DNA from: Streptomyces sp. Ag109_O5-1
Lineage (GTDB): Bacteria; Actinomycetota; Actinomycetes; Streptomycetales; Streptomycetaceae
Reading direction: 5' to 3'
DNA length: 64,000 bases
Assembly: GCF_003814875.1 (NCBI RefSeq)
Contig: NZ_RKQF01000001.1
Span: forward strand, 8,804,001-8,868,000
Within the stretch, counting starts at the first letter, position 1; each line of letters opens with the position of its first letter. The notes under the pieces were generated by a model. It was not told the DNA's origin and searched no databases. It saw nothing but the letters and a program-made list of their open reading frames with translations. A program made the position numbers and the translations under genes. Shown here in pieces: positions 8,488 to 17,267 of this stretch.

Positions 8488-9189
8488 ATGACGGTTGAAA
8501 TGCGCGAGGGGTACGAGGGAACGGGACCCGGTGCGATCACCCCGGACGGCTGCGCGGTGGAGCTGTACTCGCGGCTGGCCGCGGGGGACGAGCCGGACAT
8601 CATCGAGGCGGCGGTTCCGGCCGGCGCCCACATCCTGGAGCTGGGCTGCGGCGTCGGGCGGATGACGCACCCGCTGCTGGAGCGCGGGTTCACGGTCACG
8701 GCGGTGGACGAGTCGGCCGAGATGCTGGAGCGCGTGCGCGGGGCGCGCACGATACGCGGCGCCATCGAGGAGCTCGACCTGAGCGAGAGATTCGACGTGG
8801 TGATGCTCGCGTCGTTCCTGGTGCACGCCGGAGACGTGGAGGTGCGCCGGGGCATGCTGCGCGTCTGCGCGGCGCATGTGGCGGACGGCGGCTGTGTGCT
8901 CATCCAGCGGGAAGGCGCGGACTACCACTCGAACGTGCCGAGAGAGCGGGTCGATCCGAGCGGCTACACCGTCCGGATAGCGGCCGTGGAGCCGGTCGGG
9001 GACGGGGTGGACTCGGCGCGCGCGGAGTACGAGTTCCCGGACGCCGCCTGGACACAGACGTTCCTGGCCCGGCCGCTGACCAAGGAACAGTTCGAGGAGG
9101 CGCTCGCGGAAGCGGGACTGGAGGTGGACAGGTATCTGACCGAGGACGGGACATGGGTCCGAGCGGTGCAGGCACCCCGGGCGGCGTAG
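8488..9189 (+). CDS. Class I SAM-dependent methyltransferase
   Basis: 233-residue methyltransferase: SAM motif I LELGCGVGRMT, acidic residue in TAVDESAEML, then DVVMLASFLVH and the LIQREG strand. No signature identifies the substrate. The ATG at 8488 is preferred; an in-frame GTG at 8446 would add 14 residues but neither start has a strong ribosome site. The 115 bp before it contain no other gene. Confidence 0.85.
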   Translation: MTVEMREGYEGTGPGAITPDGCAVELYSRLAAGDEPDIIEAAVPAGAHILELGCGVGRMTHPLLERGFTVTAVDESAEMLERVRGARTIRGAIEELDLSERFDVVMLASFLVHAGDVEVRRGMLRVCAAHVADGGCVLIQREGADYHSNVPRERVDPSGYTVRIAAVEPVGDGVDSARAEYEFPDAAWTQTFLARPLTKEQFEEALAEAGLEVDRYLTEDGTWVRAVQAPRAA

Positions 9190-9268
9190 CCGGAGCGAGC
9201 CCGGCCGGGCCGAGCCCCTGCCGAGCCCTGTGGGGCCTTGCGGGGCCCTGAGGAGCCTGCCGGGTGGA

Positions 9269-9883
9269 TCATCGCCCGCCGGGGCGCCCGCCGCTCGGTC
9301 GGCCGGTTCCCCCCGTACCACCCGATCCCCCCGTTCCGCCCATGCCCATCCCGCCGAGGCCGCGCAGCCGCTCCAGCTCGCGGCGGTCGCGCTTGGTCGG
9401 GCGGCCGGCGCCGCGGTCACGGATGCCGATGGGGGCGACGGCCTCACGGGGCGGGGGCGGCGGGGAGTTGTCGACATAGCACTGGGCGGCCACCGGGGCA
9501 CCGACCCGCTTGCGGATCAGCCGCTTCACGATGACGACGCGCTCCCGCCCCTCGTGACGCAGCCGTACCTCGTCACCGACGCGTACGGAGTGGGCGGGCT
9601 TGACTCGCTCGCCGTTCACCTGCACATGCCCGCCCCGGCAGGCGGTGGCGCCCATGGACCGGGTCTTGATCAGGCGCACGGCCCAGATCCAGCTGTCGAC
9701 CCGCACGGTCTCCCCGGGCGCCGGCGCCGCGGCCTCGGCGGCGGCGATCGCAGCGGCCAGGGCGGCGGGGTCGAGGGCCTGGGCGGCAGGGCCGGCGGTG
9801 CCCTCGGCAGGCTCGACGGAGGAGGGGGCCTCGGCCCCACTGCTCTCGCGCTCGCTGATCTCGTCCGTGTCGTCGACAGCCAT
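9269..9883 (-). CDS. S4-domain RNA-binding protein (Hsp15-like)
   Basis: 204 residues. An S4 RNA-binding domain lies near residues 60-110 (RVDSWIWAVRLIKTRS, then GGHVQVNGERVKPAHSVRVGDEVRL), as in the heat-shock protein Hsp15/YrfH, which binds stalled 50S subunits. The N-terminal 55 residues are Ala/Glu-rich, and the C-terminus is a Gly/Arg tail of the kind seen in RNA-binding proteins. ATG 9883 follows TAAGGT (9895-9890, minus strand) by 6 nt, a typical leaderless arrangement. Specific RNA partner not deducible. Confidence 0.88.
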   Translation of the reverse strand: MAVDDTDEISERESSGAEAPSSVEPAEGTAGPAAQALDPAALAAAIAAAEAAAPAPGETVRVDSWIWAVRLIKTRSMGATACRGGHVQVNGERVKPAHSVRVGDEVRLRHEGRERVVIVKRLIRKRVGAPVAAQCYVDNSPPPPPREAVAPIGIRDRGAGRPTKRDRRELERLRGLGGMGMGGTGGSGGTGGTGRPSGGRPGGR

Positions 9884-9929
9884 GCCCCGACCTTAGCCCC
9901 CTGACCCAGCGGAAACGGAGGTGATTACG

Positions 9930-9990
9930 GCGCCCCGAAGGGGCGCGGGGCTGTATCGATATGCGGCTCCGCCGCTTGGGCGCGACCAGC
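9930..9990. repeat. Dispersed Streptomyces-type intergenic palindromic element
   Basis: A GCGCCCC/GGGGCGC hairpin (9930-9936 with 9940-9946) is followed by a GCGGC/GCCGC hairpin (9963-9975) and GGGCGCGACCAGCCACGG. From memory this resembles an element scattered between genes in many Streptomyces genomes. It lies between two divergent genes, so it is not a terminator for either. Confidence 0.6.
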
Positions 9991-10118
9991 CACGGTCAAC
10001 CCGCAGCCGTCCGCTCGCAGAATCCAACACGGAGCTCCCGCGCACTCCTGCAACGCCGACCGATCGGATTCGAACGAACCCTTCTTTCACCCAGGTCACC
10101 CGAGCCTACCGTTGAGGC

Positions 10119-10820
10119 ATGGACGATGCCTCCCTCGCCCGGCTCGCCGAGCTCGACCACCGCGTCAGTGCGTGCCGAGCCTGCCCCCGCCTGGTCGCCT
10201 GGCGGGAGGAGGTGGCGCGTACCAAGCGCGCAGCGTTCGCCGACTGGACGTACTGGGGCCGCCCGGTGCCCGGCTTCGGACCGCCCGACGCCCGGCTGCT
10301 GATCATCGGCCTCGCCCCGGCCGCACACGGCGGCAACCGCACCGGCCGGATGTTCACCGGGGACCGTTCCGGTGACGTGCTCTACCAGGCGATGTACGAC
10401 GTCGGGCTCGCCTCGCAGCCGACATCGGTGAGCGCCGGCGACGGTCTGGAGCTGTACGGCGTGCGGGTCACCTCGCCCGTGCACTGCGCCCCGCCCGCCA
10501 ACAAGCCGACCCCCGAGGAGCGCGACACCTGCCGACCCTGGCTGGTGGAGGAGCTGAGGCTGCTGCGGCCGACACTGCGTGCCGCCGTCGTGCTCGGCGC
10601 CTTCGGCTGGCAGGCCGCGCTGCCGGCGTTCGCGGAGGCGGGCTGGGCCGTGCCCCGGCCCCGCCCGGCCTTCGCCCATGGCGCCCGGGTCGACCTCGGG
10701 GGCCTGGACCTCCTCGGCTGCTTCCACGTCAGCCAGCGCAACACCTTCACCGGCCGCCTCACGCCCGAGATGCTCCGCGAGGTGCTGCGGACGGCGGCGA
10801 AGGCGGCCAGGCTGCCCTAA
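10119..10820 (+). CDS. Uracil-DNA glycosylase, family 5 (UdgB-like)
   Basis: Base-excision repair enzyme that removes uracil and other deaminated bases from DNA. Motif GLAPAAHGGNRTGRMFTGD near residues 65-84 is the family-5 motif I, which lacks the catalytic Asp/Asn of family-1 enzymes. HVSQRN near residue 205 is the motif II region. Cys residues at 19, 22 (CRAC), about 126 and 142 fit the 4Fe-4S cluster of this family. ATG 10119 is 6 nt after TACCGT (10107-10112), so the mRNA is probably leaderless. No PafBC-like motif is present here, unlike at the uvr genes. Confidence 0.9.
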   Translation: MDDASLARLAELDHRVSACRACPRLVAWREEVARTKRAAFADWTYWGRPVPGFGPPDARLLIIGLAPAAHGGNRTGRMFTGDRSGDVLYQAMYDVGLASQPTSVSAGDGLELYGVRVTSPVHCAPPANKPTPEERDTCRPWLVEELRLLRPTLRAAVVLGAFGWQAALPAFAEAGWAVPRPRPAFAHGARVDLGGLDLLGCFHVSQRNTFTGRLTPEMLREVLRTAAKAARLP

Positions 10821-10851
10821 AGGGGGCAGCTGCCGTAAGGGGGAGCGGGGG

Positions 10852-12330
10852 TCAGACGATCCGGGCCGCCGCCACCGGGCGGTCGCCGACCGGGTGGGTG
10901 CCGGTGGACGCGGACGAGTTGACGCTCCAGCGGTAGCGGGAGAACTCGCCGGTGGCGTCGGAGGCGTAGAACATCATGTGACCGATACCGACGCCCTGGA
11001 AGTTCTCGCCGTCCACGGCGCCGACCATGCGGGTGTCCGGGTACTGCGGGTAGTTGGTCAGGCCGTAGACACCGTGCGGGTCGGAGGTGCAGTCGAGGAT
11101 CTCGACGGCGTACTGGGTCTCGCCGGTGAAGTCGGCGACGCCGCTGAAGACCCCCTTGCCCTCGCGGACCATCACGATGTGCCCGGTGTTGTCCGCGTCC
11201 TGTCCGTTGTAGTCGACGGCGATCAGGTCACCCGGCCGCAGGTCGGTCACCTTGTGGATGCGGCGGAAGCGAGGGCCCGCGGTGTCGTTGCGGAACGCCG
11301 AGCAGTAGTCGGCCGCCTCCGGTCCCTTCTCCTGGAAGTACTGGAGGAAATAGGAGTCGGTCGCCCAGCCGTAGGTGTGCTTGAGCAGCGCCGTGACGAA
11401 GGACGAACAGCGGGCCCGGGCCACCCAGCTCGCGAGGTCGTCCGGGCGGCCCCAGGTCACGGTCGCCGTGGCGTTCATCAGATAGACGTTGTTGGCACGT
11501 GCCGTGGCGCCGCTGATCAGTGCGATCTCATCCGCGCTCAGGGCACGGGCGTAGGCGCGGACGTCGTCGATCGCGCCCTTGAAGCGGTTCACGTAACCGC
11601 CGTCCCAGCGGGCCCGGCCGATGTTGAAGCCCTGCGTCGCGGCCCAGGAGAGGGTGGTCTGGGCGCTGCCCTCCAGCACGCCGTTCACATAGAGCTGGAC
11701 CTGGCTGCCGTCCCAGACACCGGTCAGGTGGGTCCAGACACCGGCCTTGGTGACGGGTGCGGCGCCGAGCGCGGAGATCTTGGTGCTCTGGTCCTCGCTG
11801 CGCACCTTGAAGGCCCAGGTCCCGGCCGTGTTGTCGAACTGGAGCAGGAAGCGGCTGTCGCTGCCGCCGTCCTGGCTGACGGCCGTGTACATGTTCGTCA
11901 GCACGGCGTCGTCGGCCAGCCGGACCCAGGCCGCGACCGTGAACGGGGCGGTGGTGTCGAGGACGGAGGGGGTGGCGGCGTAGGCTCCGGAGGTGCCGTC
12001 GAAGCTCAGCTCACCGCCCGCCCGCAGAGCGGTCCAGCTCGCTCCCGGACCCAGGATGACGGGATGCTGCAGACCGGAGCGGTCGGCGCCGGAGCCGTCC
12101 AGCGGCCAGTGTCCGGCGAGTCCGGTCGGCAGGTAGCCGGCCGCCAGCATGCGCTGGTACTGCACCAGCTGCTCGGCCTCGGCCAGGTGCGGTGCGGCGA
12201 CCGGGGTGAACGGTGTGTCCAGCGGGGTGTCGGCCGCGGCGGTCCCCGTGCCCACCGCCATGCCGGTCACCGCGCCCATCCCCACGAGCGCGGCTCCGCT
12301 CAACAGCCCCCGTCTGCTCACCATGGTCAT
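10852..12330 (-). CDS. Secreted LamG-domain protein with cysteine-peptidase-like C-terminus
   Basis: 492 residues. The N-terminus is a Tat-type signal (SRRGLLSGAALVGMG, then TAAADT as cleavage region). Residues about 70-265 form a LamG/concanavalin-like jelly roll (GHWPLDGSGADRSG, then PFTVAAWVRLADD and GAIDDVRAYARALSADEI). The C-terminal 200 residues resemble NlpC/P60 or CHAP amidases: a Cys in RCSSFVTALLKHTYGW, then LRPGDLIAVDYN and a His in TGHIVMV. It could bind and cut cell-wall glycopeptide, but activity is inferred from motifs only. ATG 12330 follows GGGGAGG. Confidence 0.82.
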   Translation of the reverse strand: MTMVSRRGLLSGAALVGMGAVTGMAVGTGTAAADTPLDTPFTPVAAPHLAEAEQLVQYQRMLAAGYLPTGLAGHWPLDGSGADRSGLQHPVILGPGASWTALRAGGELSFDGTSGAYAATPSVLDTTAPFTVAAWVRLADDAVLTNMYTAVSQDGGSDSRFLLQFDNTAGTWAFKVRSEDQSTKISALGAAPVTKAGVWTHLTGVWDGSQVQLYVNGVLEGSAQTTLSWAATQGFNIGRARWDGGYVNRFKGAIDDVRAYARALSADEIALISGATARANNVYLMNATATVTWGRPDDLASWVARARCSSFVTALLKHTYGWATDSYFLQYFQEKGPEAADYCSAFRNDTAGPRFRRIHKVTDLRPGDLIAVDYNGQDADNTGHIVMVREGKGVFSGVADFTGETQYAVEILDCTSDPHGVYGLTNYPQYPDTRMVGAVDGENFQGVGIGHMMFYASDATGEFSRYRWSVNSSASTGTHPVGDRPVAAARIV

Positions 12331-12419
12331 GCCCTCCCCGTTCGATCCGTTCGGATCCGTTCGGATCTTCCTCGGCGGGAGAACTCAAGGAGATTCCTGT
12401 GGAAACCGGTGTTCCCTGG

Positions 12420-13088
12420 CTAGCCGTCGGCGTCCTCACCGAAGAGATGCCGCACCGTCGACCGGTAGTTGGCCTGGACGTGGCCGAGCGCGCGGGCGCG
12501 GGCGCGGTCCGGGTCGCCGGAGGCGATCGCGTCGTACAGCTCGCGGTGTTCGTCGAGGAGCTGGGGCCATTCCTCGTTGCGCCGGGTGAGCCAGCGAAGC
12601 CGGCCGTCGACCGGTTCCATCACCGAGATGAGCAGGCTGTTGCCGGCCAGGGCCAGGATCCGGTCGTGGAAGCGGGTGTTGATGTCGGTGATCGTCTCGG
12701 CGTCGTCCACCGCCGTCGCCGTCGCCGCCAGGTCGAGCAGTTCCCGCAGTTCGGCCAGTGCCTCGGGCGTCGCCCGCGCCGCCGCAAGGCCGGCCGCGTA
12801 CACCTCCAACGCCTCGCGCAGCTCGAAGAGTTCCTTGACATCGGTGGGGGTCAGCCGGCGCACGACCGTACGGCGGGCCGACTCGAAGAGCACGAAACCC
12901 TCGGCGACCAGGGCCCGGATCGCCTCCCGGACCGGCACCCGGGACACCCCGAACCGCTCGGCAAGTTCGCGCTCGACCAGCCGGTCACCCGGGGCCAGCC
13001 GCCCCTCGATGATGTCCTGCCGCAGGGTCGCGAGGACGCGCTCGCGCACCGCGCCCAGGGGTTCGATCTTCGTCGTGGGGGAGCCCAT
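12420..13088 (-). CDS. GntR-family transcriptional regulator (FadR/FCD subfamily)
   Basis: 222 residues: N-terminal winged helix (RDIIEGRLAPGDRLVERELAERFGVSRVPVREAIRAL region) and C-terminal all-helical FCD domain with metal-binding candidates (Asp/His in DINTRFHDRIL, later His residues). Such regulators usually repress transport and catabolic genes and are released by the substrate. It is divergent from the NCS1 permease; the perfect palindrome GTTTGGTATACCAAAC at 13180-13195 in the shared region is its likely operator. Confidence 0.92.
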   Translation of the reverse strand: MGSPTTKIEPLGAVRERVLATLRQDIIEGRLAPGDRLVERELAERFGVSRVPVREAIRALVAEGFVLFESARRTVVRRLTPTDVKELFELREALEVYAAGLAAARATPEALAELRELLDLAATATAVDDAETITDINTRFHDRILALAGNSLLISVMEPVDGRLRWLTRRNEEWPQLLDEHRELYDAIASGDPDRARARALGHVQANYRSTVRHLFGEDADG

Positions 13089-13179
13089 GAAGTCATTTTC
13101 GCCGACCCGAGGGGGCTTTTACGGAGCCGTAACGGGACGGACATCGGTCGGAACGCTTGACGGGGGCACTATGAGGGCA

Positions 13180-13195
13180 GTTTGGTATACCAAAC
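13180..13195. promoter_or_regulatory. Predicted GntR/FCD operator
   Basis: GTTTGGTATACCAAAC is a perfect 16-bp palindrome with the GTATAC core typical of FadR-subfamily sites. It lies between the gntR start and the permease start, 18 bp after a TTGACG hexamer (13157-13162), and could cover the permease promoter. Confidence 0.75.
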
Positions 13196-13283
13196 GCGTG
13201 CAGCACCCGGCATCCGGCATCCGACGGCAGCACCCCGGCAGCCGTCCTCCTCCCTCCCCGCCCCCGTAGTCCCTGGAGGCCCC

Positions 13284-14741
13284 GTGTCCCTGGCCGACCG
13301 CGCCGAAGCCACCGGCGCACCCGCGTTCGTCCCCGACCCCCGGCTCACCAACGACGACCTCGCCCCCGCCGAGCAGCGGAACTGGAAGGTCTTCGACCTC
13401 TTCGCCATGTGGATGTCCGACGTCCACAACCTCGGCAACTACACCTTCGCCGCCGGCCTGCTGGTCCTCGGCATGAACGTCTGGCAGGTCTTCACCTCCC
13501 TCCTCGCCGGCTTCGTGCTGATCTACGTCGGCATGAACTGGATGGGCAGGATCGGCCAGCGCCACGGCGTACCGTTCCCGGTGGTCAGCCGGATCAGCTT
13601 CGGCGTCTGGGGTGCCAACATCCCCGCCCTGATCAGGGCCGTGATCGCCATCATGTGGTACGGCATCCAGACCTATCTGGCGTCCGTAGCCGTCAACGTG
13701 ATGCTGCTGGCGGCCTGGCCCGGCCTGAAGTCGCTCACCGAGAGCTCCTTCCTGGGCCTGGACACGCTGGGCTGGATCTCCTTCGTGTCGCTCTGGCTGA
13801 TCCAGGCGGCGATCATCAGCCGGGGCATGGAGACGATCCGCAGGTTCCAGGACTTCTGCGGCCCGGCGATCTGGCTGGTGATGATCGCCCTCGCCGTCTG
13901 GATCCTCGCCAAGGCCCACTGGACCATCTCGCTCACCTCCACCCCGCACCCGGTCTCCACCGGTGAGCAGTGGCGGCAGTGGTTCGGCGCGATCGGCCTG
14001 ATCCTCGCCACCTACGGCACGCTGATGCTCAATTTCTGCGACTTCTCGCGCTTCGCACCGGACTACCGCACCGTCCGCCGCGGCAACTTCTGGGGCCTGC
14101 CCGTCAACTCCACGGCCTTCGTGGTCGTCTCGGTGATCGTCACGGCGGGCTCACTGGAGGTCTTCGGCGAGGCCATCACCGACCCGGCCGAACTGGTCGC
14201 CAAGGTCGGCAACACCTGGGTCCTGGTCGTGGCGGCTTTGACCTTCGCGGTCGCCACCATGGGCGTCAACATCGTCGCCAACTTCGTCTCACCGGCGTAC
14301 GACCTGGCCAACGTCTGGCCGCAGAAGATCACCTTCAAGGTCGGCGGGATGATCAGCACGGTCGCCGCGCTGGTCGTCACCCCGTGGAACCTCTTCTCCA
14401 ACCCCACCGTCGTCAACTACTTCCTCGGCGGCCTCGGCGCCTTCCTGGGACCGCTGTTCGGCGTGATCATGGTCGACTACTACGCGATCAAGCGCGGCAA
14501 GGTCGATGTGCAGCAGCTCTTCGACGCGGCGCCCGGCTCCCCGTACCACTACCGCAAGGGCGTCAACCCCAAGGCGCTGTGGGCGTTCCTGCCCTCGGCG
14601 GCGGTCGCGGGCGTGCTCGCGCTGGTGAAGACGTTCAGCGACGTGGCGCCGTACTCCTGGTTCATCGGCACGGCGCTGGCCGCCGGCCTGTACCTGGTGC
14701 TGTGCCGTCGCGACCGAACCCCCGTGACCGAGGAGGTCTGA
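13284..14741 (+). CDS. NCS1 family nucleobase/hydantoin:cation symporter
   Basis: 485-residue membrane protein with about twelve transmembrane helices. The N-terminus LAPAEQRNWKVFDLFAMWMSDVHN and the helix with MWYGIQTYLASVAVN are hallmarks of the NCS1 symporters (uracil, allantoin, hydantoin, cytosine carriers). GTG 13284 is preceded by CTGGAGG; the frame is open back into the operator. The next gene is a hydantoin racemase 5 bp downstream, which favours a hydantoin or related ureide as substrate. Confidence 0.92.
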   Translation: MSLADRAEATGAPAFVPDPRLTNDDLAPAEQRNWKVFDLFAMWMSDVHNLGNYTFAAGLLVLGMNVWQVFTSLLAGFVLIYVGMNWMGRIGQRHGVPFPVVSRISFGVWGANIPALIRAVIAIMWYGIQTYLASVAVNVMLLAAWPGLKSLTESSFLGLDTLGWISFVSLWLIQAAIISRGMETIRRFQDFCGPAIWLVMIALAVWILAKAHWTISLTSTPHPVSTGEQWRQWFGAIGLILATYGTLMLNFCDFSRFAPDYRTVRRGNFWGLPVNSTAFVVVSVIVTAGSLEVFGEAITDPAELVAKVGNTWVLVVAALTFAVATMGVNIVANFVSPAYDLANVWPQKITFKVGGMISTVAALVVTPWNLFSNPTVVNYFLGGLGAFLGPLFGVIMVDYYAIKRGKVDVQQLFDAAPGSPYHYRKGVNPKALWAFLPSAAVAGVLALVKTFSDVAPYSWFIGTALAAGLYLVLCRRDRTPVTEEV

Positions 14742-14746
14742 CGGAC

Positions 14747-15469
14747 GTGCGGATCGTCGTCACCAACTGCAACACCACGCAGGAGATGACCGAGGAGATC
14801 GTACGAGGTGCCCGGGCCTCCGCAGGCCCGGGCACCGCCGTGACCGGGCTGACCCCGGGCTGGGGGCCCGAGTCGGCGGAGGGCTGGCTCGACAGCTACC
14901 TTTCGGCGGCCGCCGTCCTGGACGCGCTGCGGACGTACCAGGGTCCGCCGTACGACGCCGTGGTCATGGCGGGTTTCGGCGAGCACGGGCGGGAGGGCGT
15001 CCGGGAGCTGGTGGACGTGCCGGTCGTGGACATCACCGAGGCCGCCGCGCATCTCGCCTGCCTGCTGGGCCGCCGCTACGGCGTCGTCACCACGCTGGAG
15101 CGGTCGCGCGGGCAGATCGAGGACAGCCTGGAGACGGCGGGAGTCGCTCGTAACTGCGTGGCGGTGGCGGGCACCGGACTGGGCGTCCTCGACCTCACGG
15201 GCGACCCCGGGCGCACCGAGGCCGCGTTCCTGGCGGCGGCCGAACGGGTCCGCGACGCCGGCGCCGAGGTCCTGGTCCTCGGCTGCGCCGGTATGACCGG
15301 ATTGCAGCGGGTGGTGGGGGAGAAGCTCGGGGTTCCGGTGGTCGACGGGGTCGGCGCGGCGGTGAAGCTCGCCGAGTCGCTGGTAGCGCTGGGACTCACG
15401 ACCAGCCGGGCGGGAAGCTACGGGAAGCCGCTGGCGAAGCTGCGGATATGGGGTGCGGGCGGCGCATAA
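14747..15469 (+). CDS. Hydantoin racemase-like Asp/Glu racemase superfamily protein
   Basis: 240 residues, beginning VRIVVTNCNTTQEMT, as in hydantoin/allantoin racemases. Such enzymes interconvert D and L 5-substituted hydantoins with two facing Cys residues. The second Cys is present at residue 180 (VLVLGCAGMTG), but the position of the first reads MAGFGEHG, with Gly at residue 76 where ACFGDPG-type Cys is expected. Activity may therefore differ from a classical racemase. It is 5 bp after the NCS1 permease, almost certainly in the same transcript. Confidence 0.85.
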   Translation: MRIVVTNCNTTQEMTEEIVRGARASAGPGTAVTGLTPGWGPESAEGWLDSYLSAAAVLDALRTYQGPPYDAVVMAGFGEHGREGVRELVDVPVVDITEAAAHLACLLGRRYGVVTTLERSRGQIEDSLETAGVARNCVAVAGTGLGVLDLTGDPGRTEAAFLAAAERVRDAGAEVLVLGCAGMTGLQRVVGEKLGVPVVDGVGAAVKLAESLVALGLTTSRAGSYGKPLAKLRIWGAGGA

Positions 15470-15582
15470 GGACGGCGGCTTCGGGAACACGGGTCACGTG
15501 GGACGCGCGGCGCCGCCGTGTCCTCGATGGTGCCTGAAATGATCTCACGTTCTTGTGATTCATGTCGCAGGGGGAGATGTGA

Positions 15583-16224
15583 ATGAGCACCCCTACCACC
15601 GAAACCGGAACGATCGCGGACCCCGGCCCGCTCGGCCTCGCCGCCTTCGCGACGACGACCTTCGTCCTCAGCGTCTTCAACGCCGGCCTGATCACCGACA
15701 AGAGCCTGGCCGCCGTCGTCCTCCCGATCGCCCTCTTCTACGGCGGTCTGGCCCAAACGCTCGCGGCGATGTGGGAGTTCCGGAAGGTCAACACCTTCGG
15801 AGCCACGGCCTTCGGGTCGTACGGCGCCTTCTGGCTGGCGTACGCCGCCTACGCGAAGTTCGTCGCGGGCGGCCTGCCGGCCGCCGCGCACCAGGCGACC
15901 GGACTGTTCCTGCTGGCGTTCGCGATCTTCACGGTCTACATGACCGTCGCCGCGGCCCGTACCACCGGAGCCCTCCTGGCCGTGCTCGCCACCCTGTCGG
16001 CCACGTTCATCGTGCTGTGCGTCGGCGAGTTCGCACAGTCGCCCGGCACCGTCAGGGCCGGCGGCTGGCTCGGCCTGGTCACGGCCGTGTGCGCCTGGTA
16101 CGCCTCGTTCGCAGGCGTCACCAACTCCACCTACCACCGCGCCGTCCTGCCGGTCTTCCCGAACATCGGCGAGCACCTGCGACCGCACCGCGGCCACCAC
16201 GGGCCGTTCGGGGTCCACGCCTGA
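15583..16224 (+). CDS. Acetate uptake transporter (GPR1/FUN34/YaaH, SatP family)
   Basis: 213 residues with six transmembrane helices. The family signature NPAPLGL appears as DPGPLGLAAFATTTF near residue 13, and the helix VLSVFNAGLI is typical. These proteins carry acetate and succinate across the membrane. ATG 15583 follows GGGGGAG. The gene is 113 bp after the hydantoin racemase and may be separately transcribed. Confidence 0.92.
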   Translation: MSTPTTETGTIADPGPLGLAAFATTTFVLSVFNAGLITDKSLAAVVLPIALFYGGLAQTLAAMWEFRKVNTFGATAFGSYGAFWLAYAAYAKFVAGGLPAAAHQATGLFLLAFAIFTVYMTVAAARTTGALLAVLATLSATFIVLCVGEFAQSPGTVRAGGWLGLVTAVCAWYASFAGVTNSTYHRAVLPVFPNIGEHLRPHRGHHGPFGVHA

Positions 16225-16401
16225 CCGACACCGGCGGTGAGACATCTCCAACCTGCCGCACGAGGAGCGGCGCCGACCGCCTGGACGCGGCGTACAACTG
16301 CCCGGACCGGCATGTCGCCGCCGGTCCGGGCGACCGGGTCGCCTTCCTGCCGGCGGCCGGTGCCGGGGGTAGGCGAGGAGGTGTAACCGCGCACCGCCGG
16401 C

Positions 16402-16854
16402 TCATGGCCGCCAGACGTACCGCACATCCGGCTCCCGCTCCTCGTTCCCGCTCCCGTCCGTGTACTCGACGGCGACGAAGCCGTGCCGCTCGTAGAACCT
16501 GTGGGCGGGCTTGTTGACCTGGAAGGTCCACAGGGTGAGCCCTTGCGGGGAACGCTGTTTCGCCACCCCGACGAACTGGTCCCCGACACCCCGCCCCCGC
16601 CACCCGGGGTCCAGATACAACTGGGACAGCACATTCCCCGCGAGCACCATGACCCCCACCACCCGGCCGCCCGCCTCCGCGAGCCAGGTCTCCCGCTCCG
16701 GTACCACGACGTCCCGGAAGTAGGCGCGCACCTCGTCGTCGGAGTGCGCCCGGACGACGCCGGGCAGGGCGGCACTGTACGACCGCAGCCAGACGTCCGC
16801 GACGGCATCGGCGTCCGGACCGGCGGCCCGGCGCAGCACGGCCTCGGCGGTCAC
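16402..16854 (-). CDS. GNAT-family N-acetyltransferase
   Basis: 150 residues with the acetyl-CoA binding motif A (QLYLDPGWRGRGVGDQFV) and the C-terminal NKPAHRFYERHGFVAVEYTDG segment. Substrate unknown. Its GTG (16854) overlaps the stop of the RidA gene by 4 nt (GTGA), so the two are translationally coupled. Confidence 0.9.
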   Translation of the reverse strand: MTAEAVLRRAAGPDADAVADVWLRSYSAALPGVVRAHSDDEVRAYFRDVVVPERETWLAEAGGRVVGVMVLAGNVLSQLYLDPGWRGRGVGDQFVGVAKQRSPQGLTLWTFQVNKPAHRFYERHGFVAVEYTDGSGNEEREPDVRYVWRP

Positions 16855-17267
16855 GCCCGCGTCCCCTCGTCGGGTACGACGGCCGTGGCCGTGATCTCCA
16901 CCAGCTGCCCGCTGTAACCCAGACAGGCCACGCCGACGAGCGTCGAGGAATGCGGCCCGGCGCTGAGCCCGGACGCCTCGACGACCTCCCAGACGGCGGA
17001 GAGCACCGCGGTCTCACTGCTGACGACATACACATCGGTCGCCACCACATGCCCCAGGTCGGAGCCCACTGCCCGCAACTGCTCCCCGAGATTCGCCAGC
17101 ACCTGCTCGGCCTGTCGCACCGGGTCCCCCGCACCGACCAACTGCCCGTCGGCGTCGAGCGGGACGGCCCCGGCAAGGAACGCGAGTCTCGTACCGGCCT
17201 CGACGACGGAGGCGTGCGAGTAGGTCGGCGGCGGGAAGAGAACGGGGACGCTGACACGACGGATCAC
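16851..17267 (-). CDS. RidA/YjgF family protein
   Basis: 138-residue protein of the RidA family, whose members deaminate reactive enamine/imine intermediates. The pattern RLAFLAGAVPLDADGQLVG, DPVRQAEQVLANL and the C-terminal LVEITATAVVP strand fits. The usual catalytic Arg of archetypal RidA (R105 region, PxRxx) is not seen: the segment reads STLVGVACLGYSGQLVEI, so this belongs to a divergent subgroup. GTG 17267 starts the two-gene operon with the GNAT gene. Confidence 0.88.
   Translation of the reverse strand: MIRRVSVPVLFPPPTYSHASVVEAGTRLAFLAGAVPLDADGQLVGAGDPVRQAEQVLANLGEQLRAVGSDLGHVVATDVYVVSSETAVLSAVWEVVEASGLSAGPHSSTLVGVACLGYSGQLVEITATAVVPDEGTRA

Noticed and set aside
10063..10080. LexA box before the uracil glycosylase
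   Set aside because: GAACGAAC halves are direct, not the GAAC-N4-GTTC inverted form.
12700..12710. Further TGTCGGTG hits inside the gntR and psuK genes (also about 35370)
   Set aside because: No TANNNT at the 8-nt spacing and both are within coding sequence, so they are chance matches.
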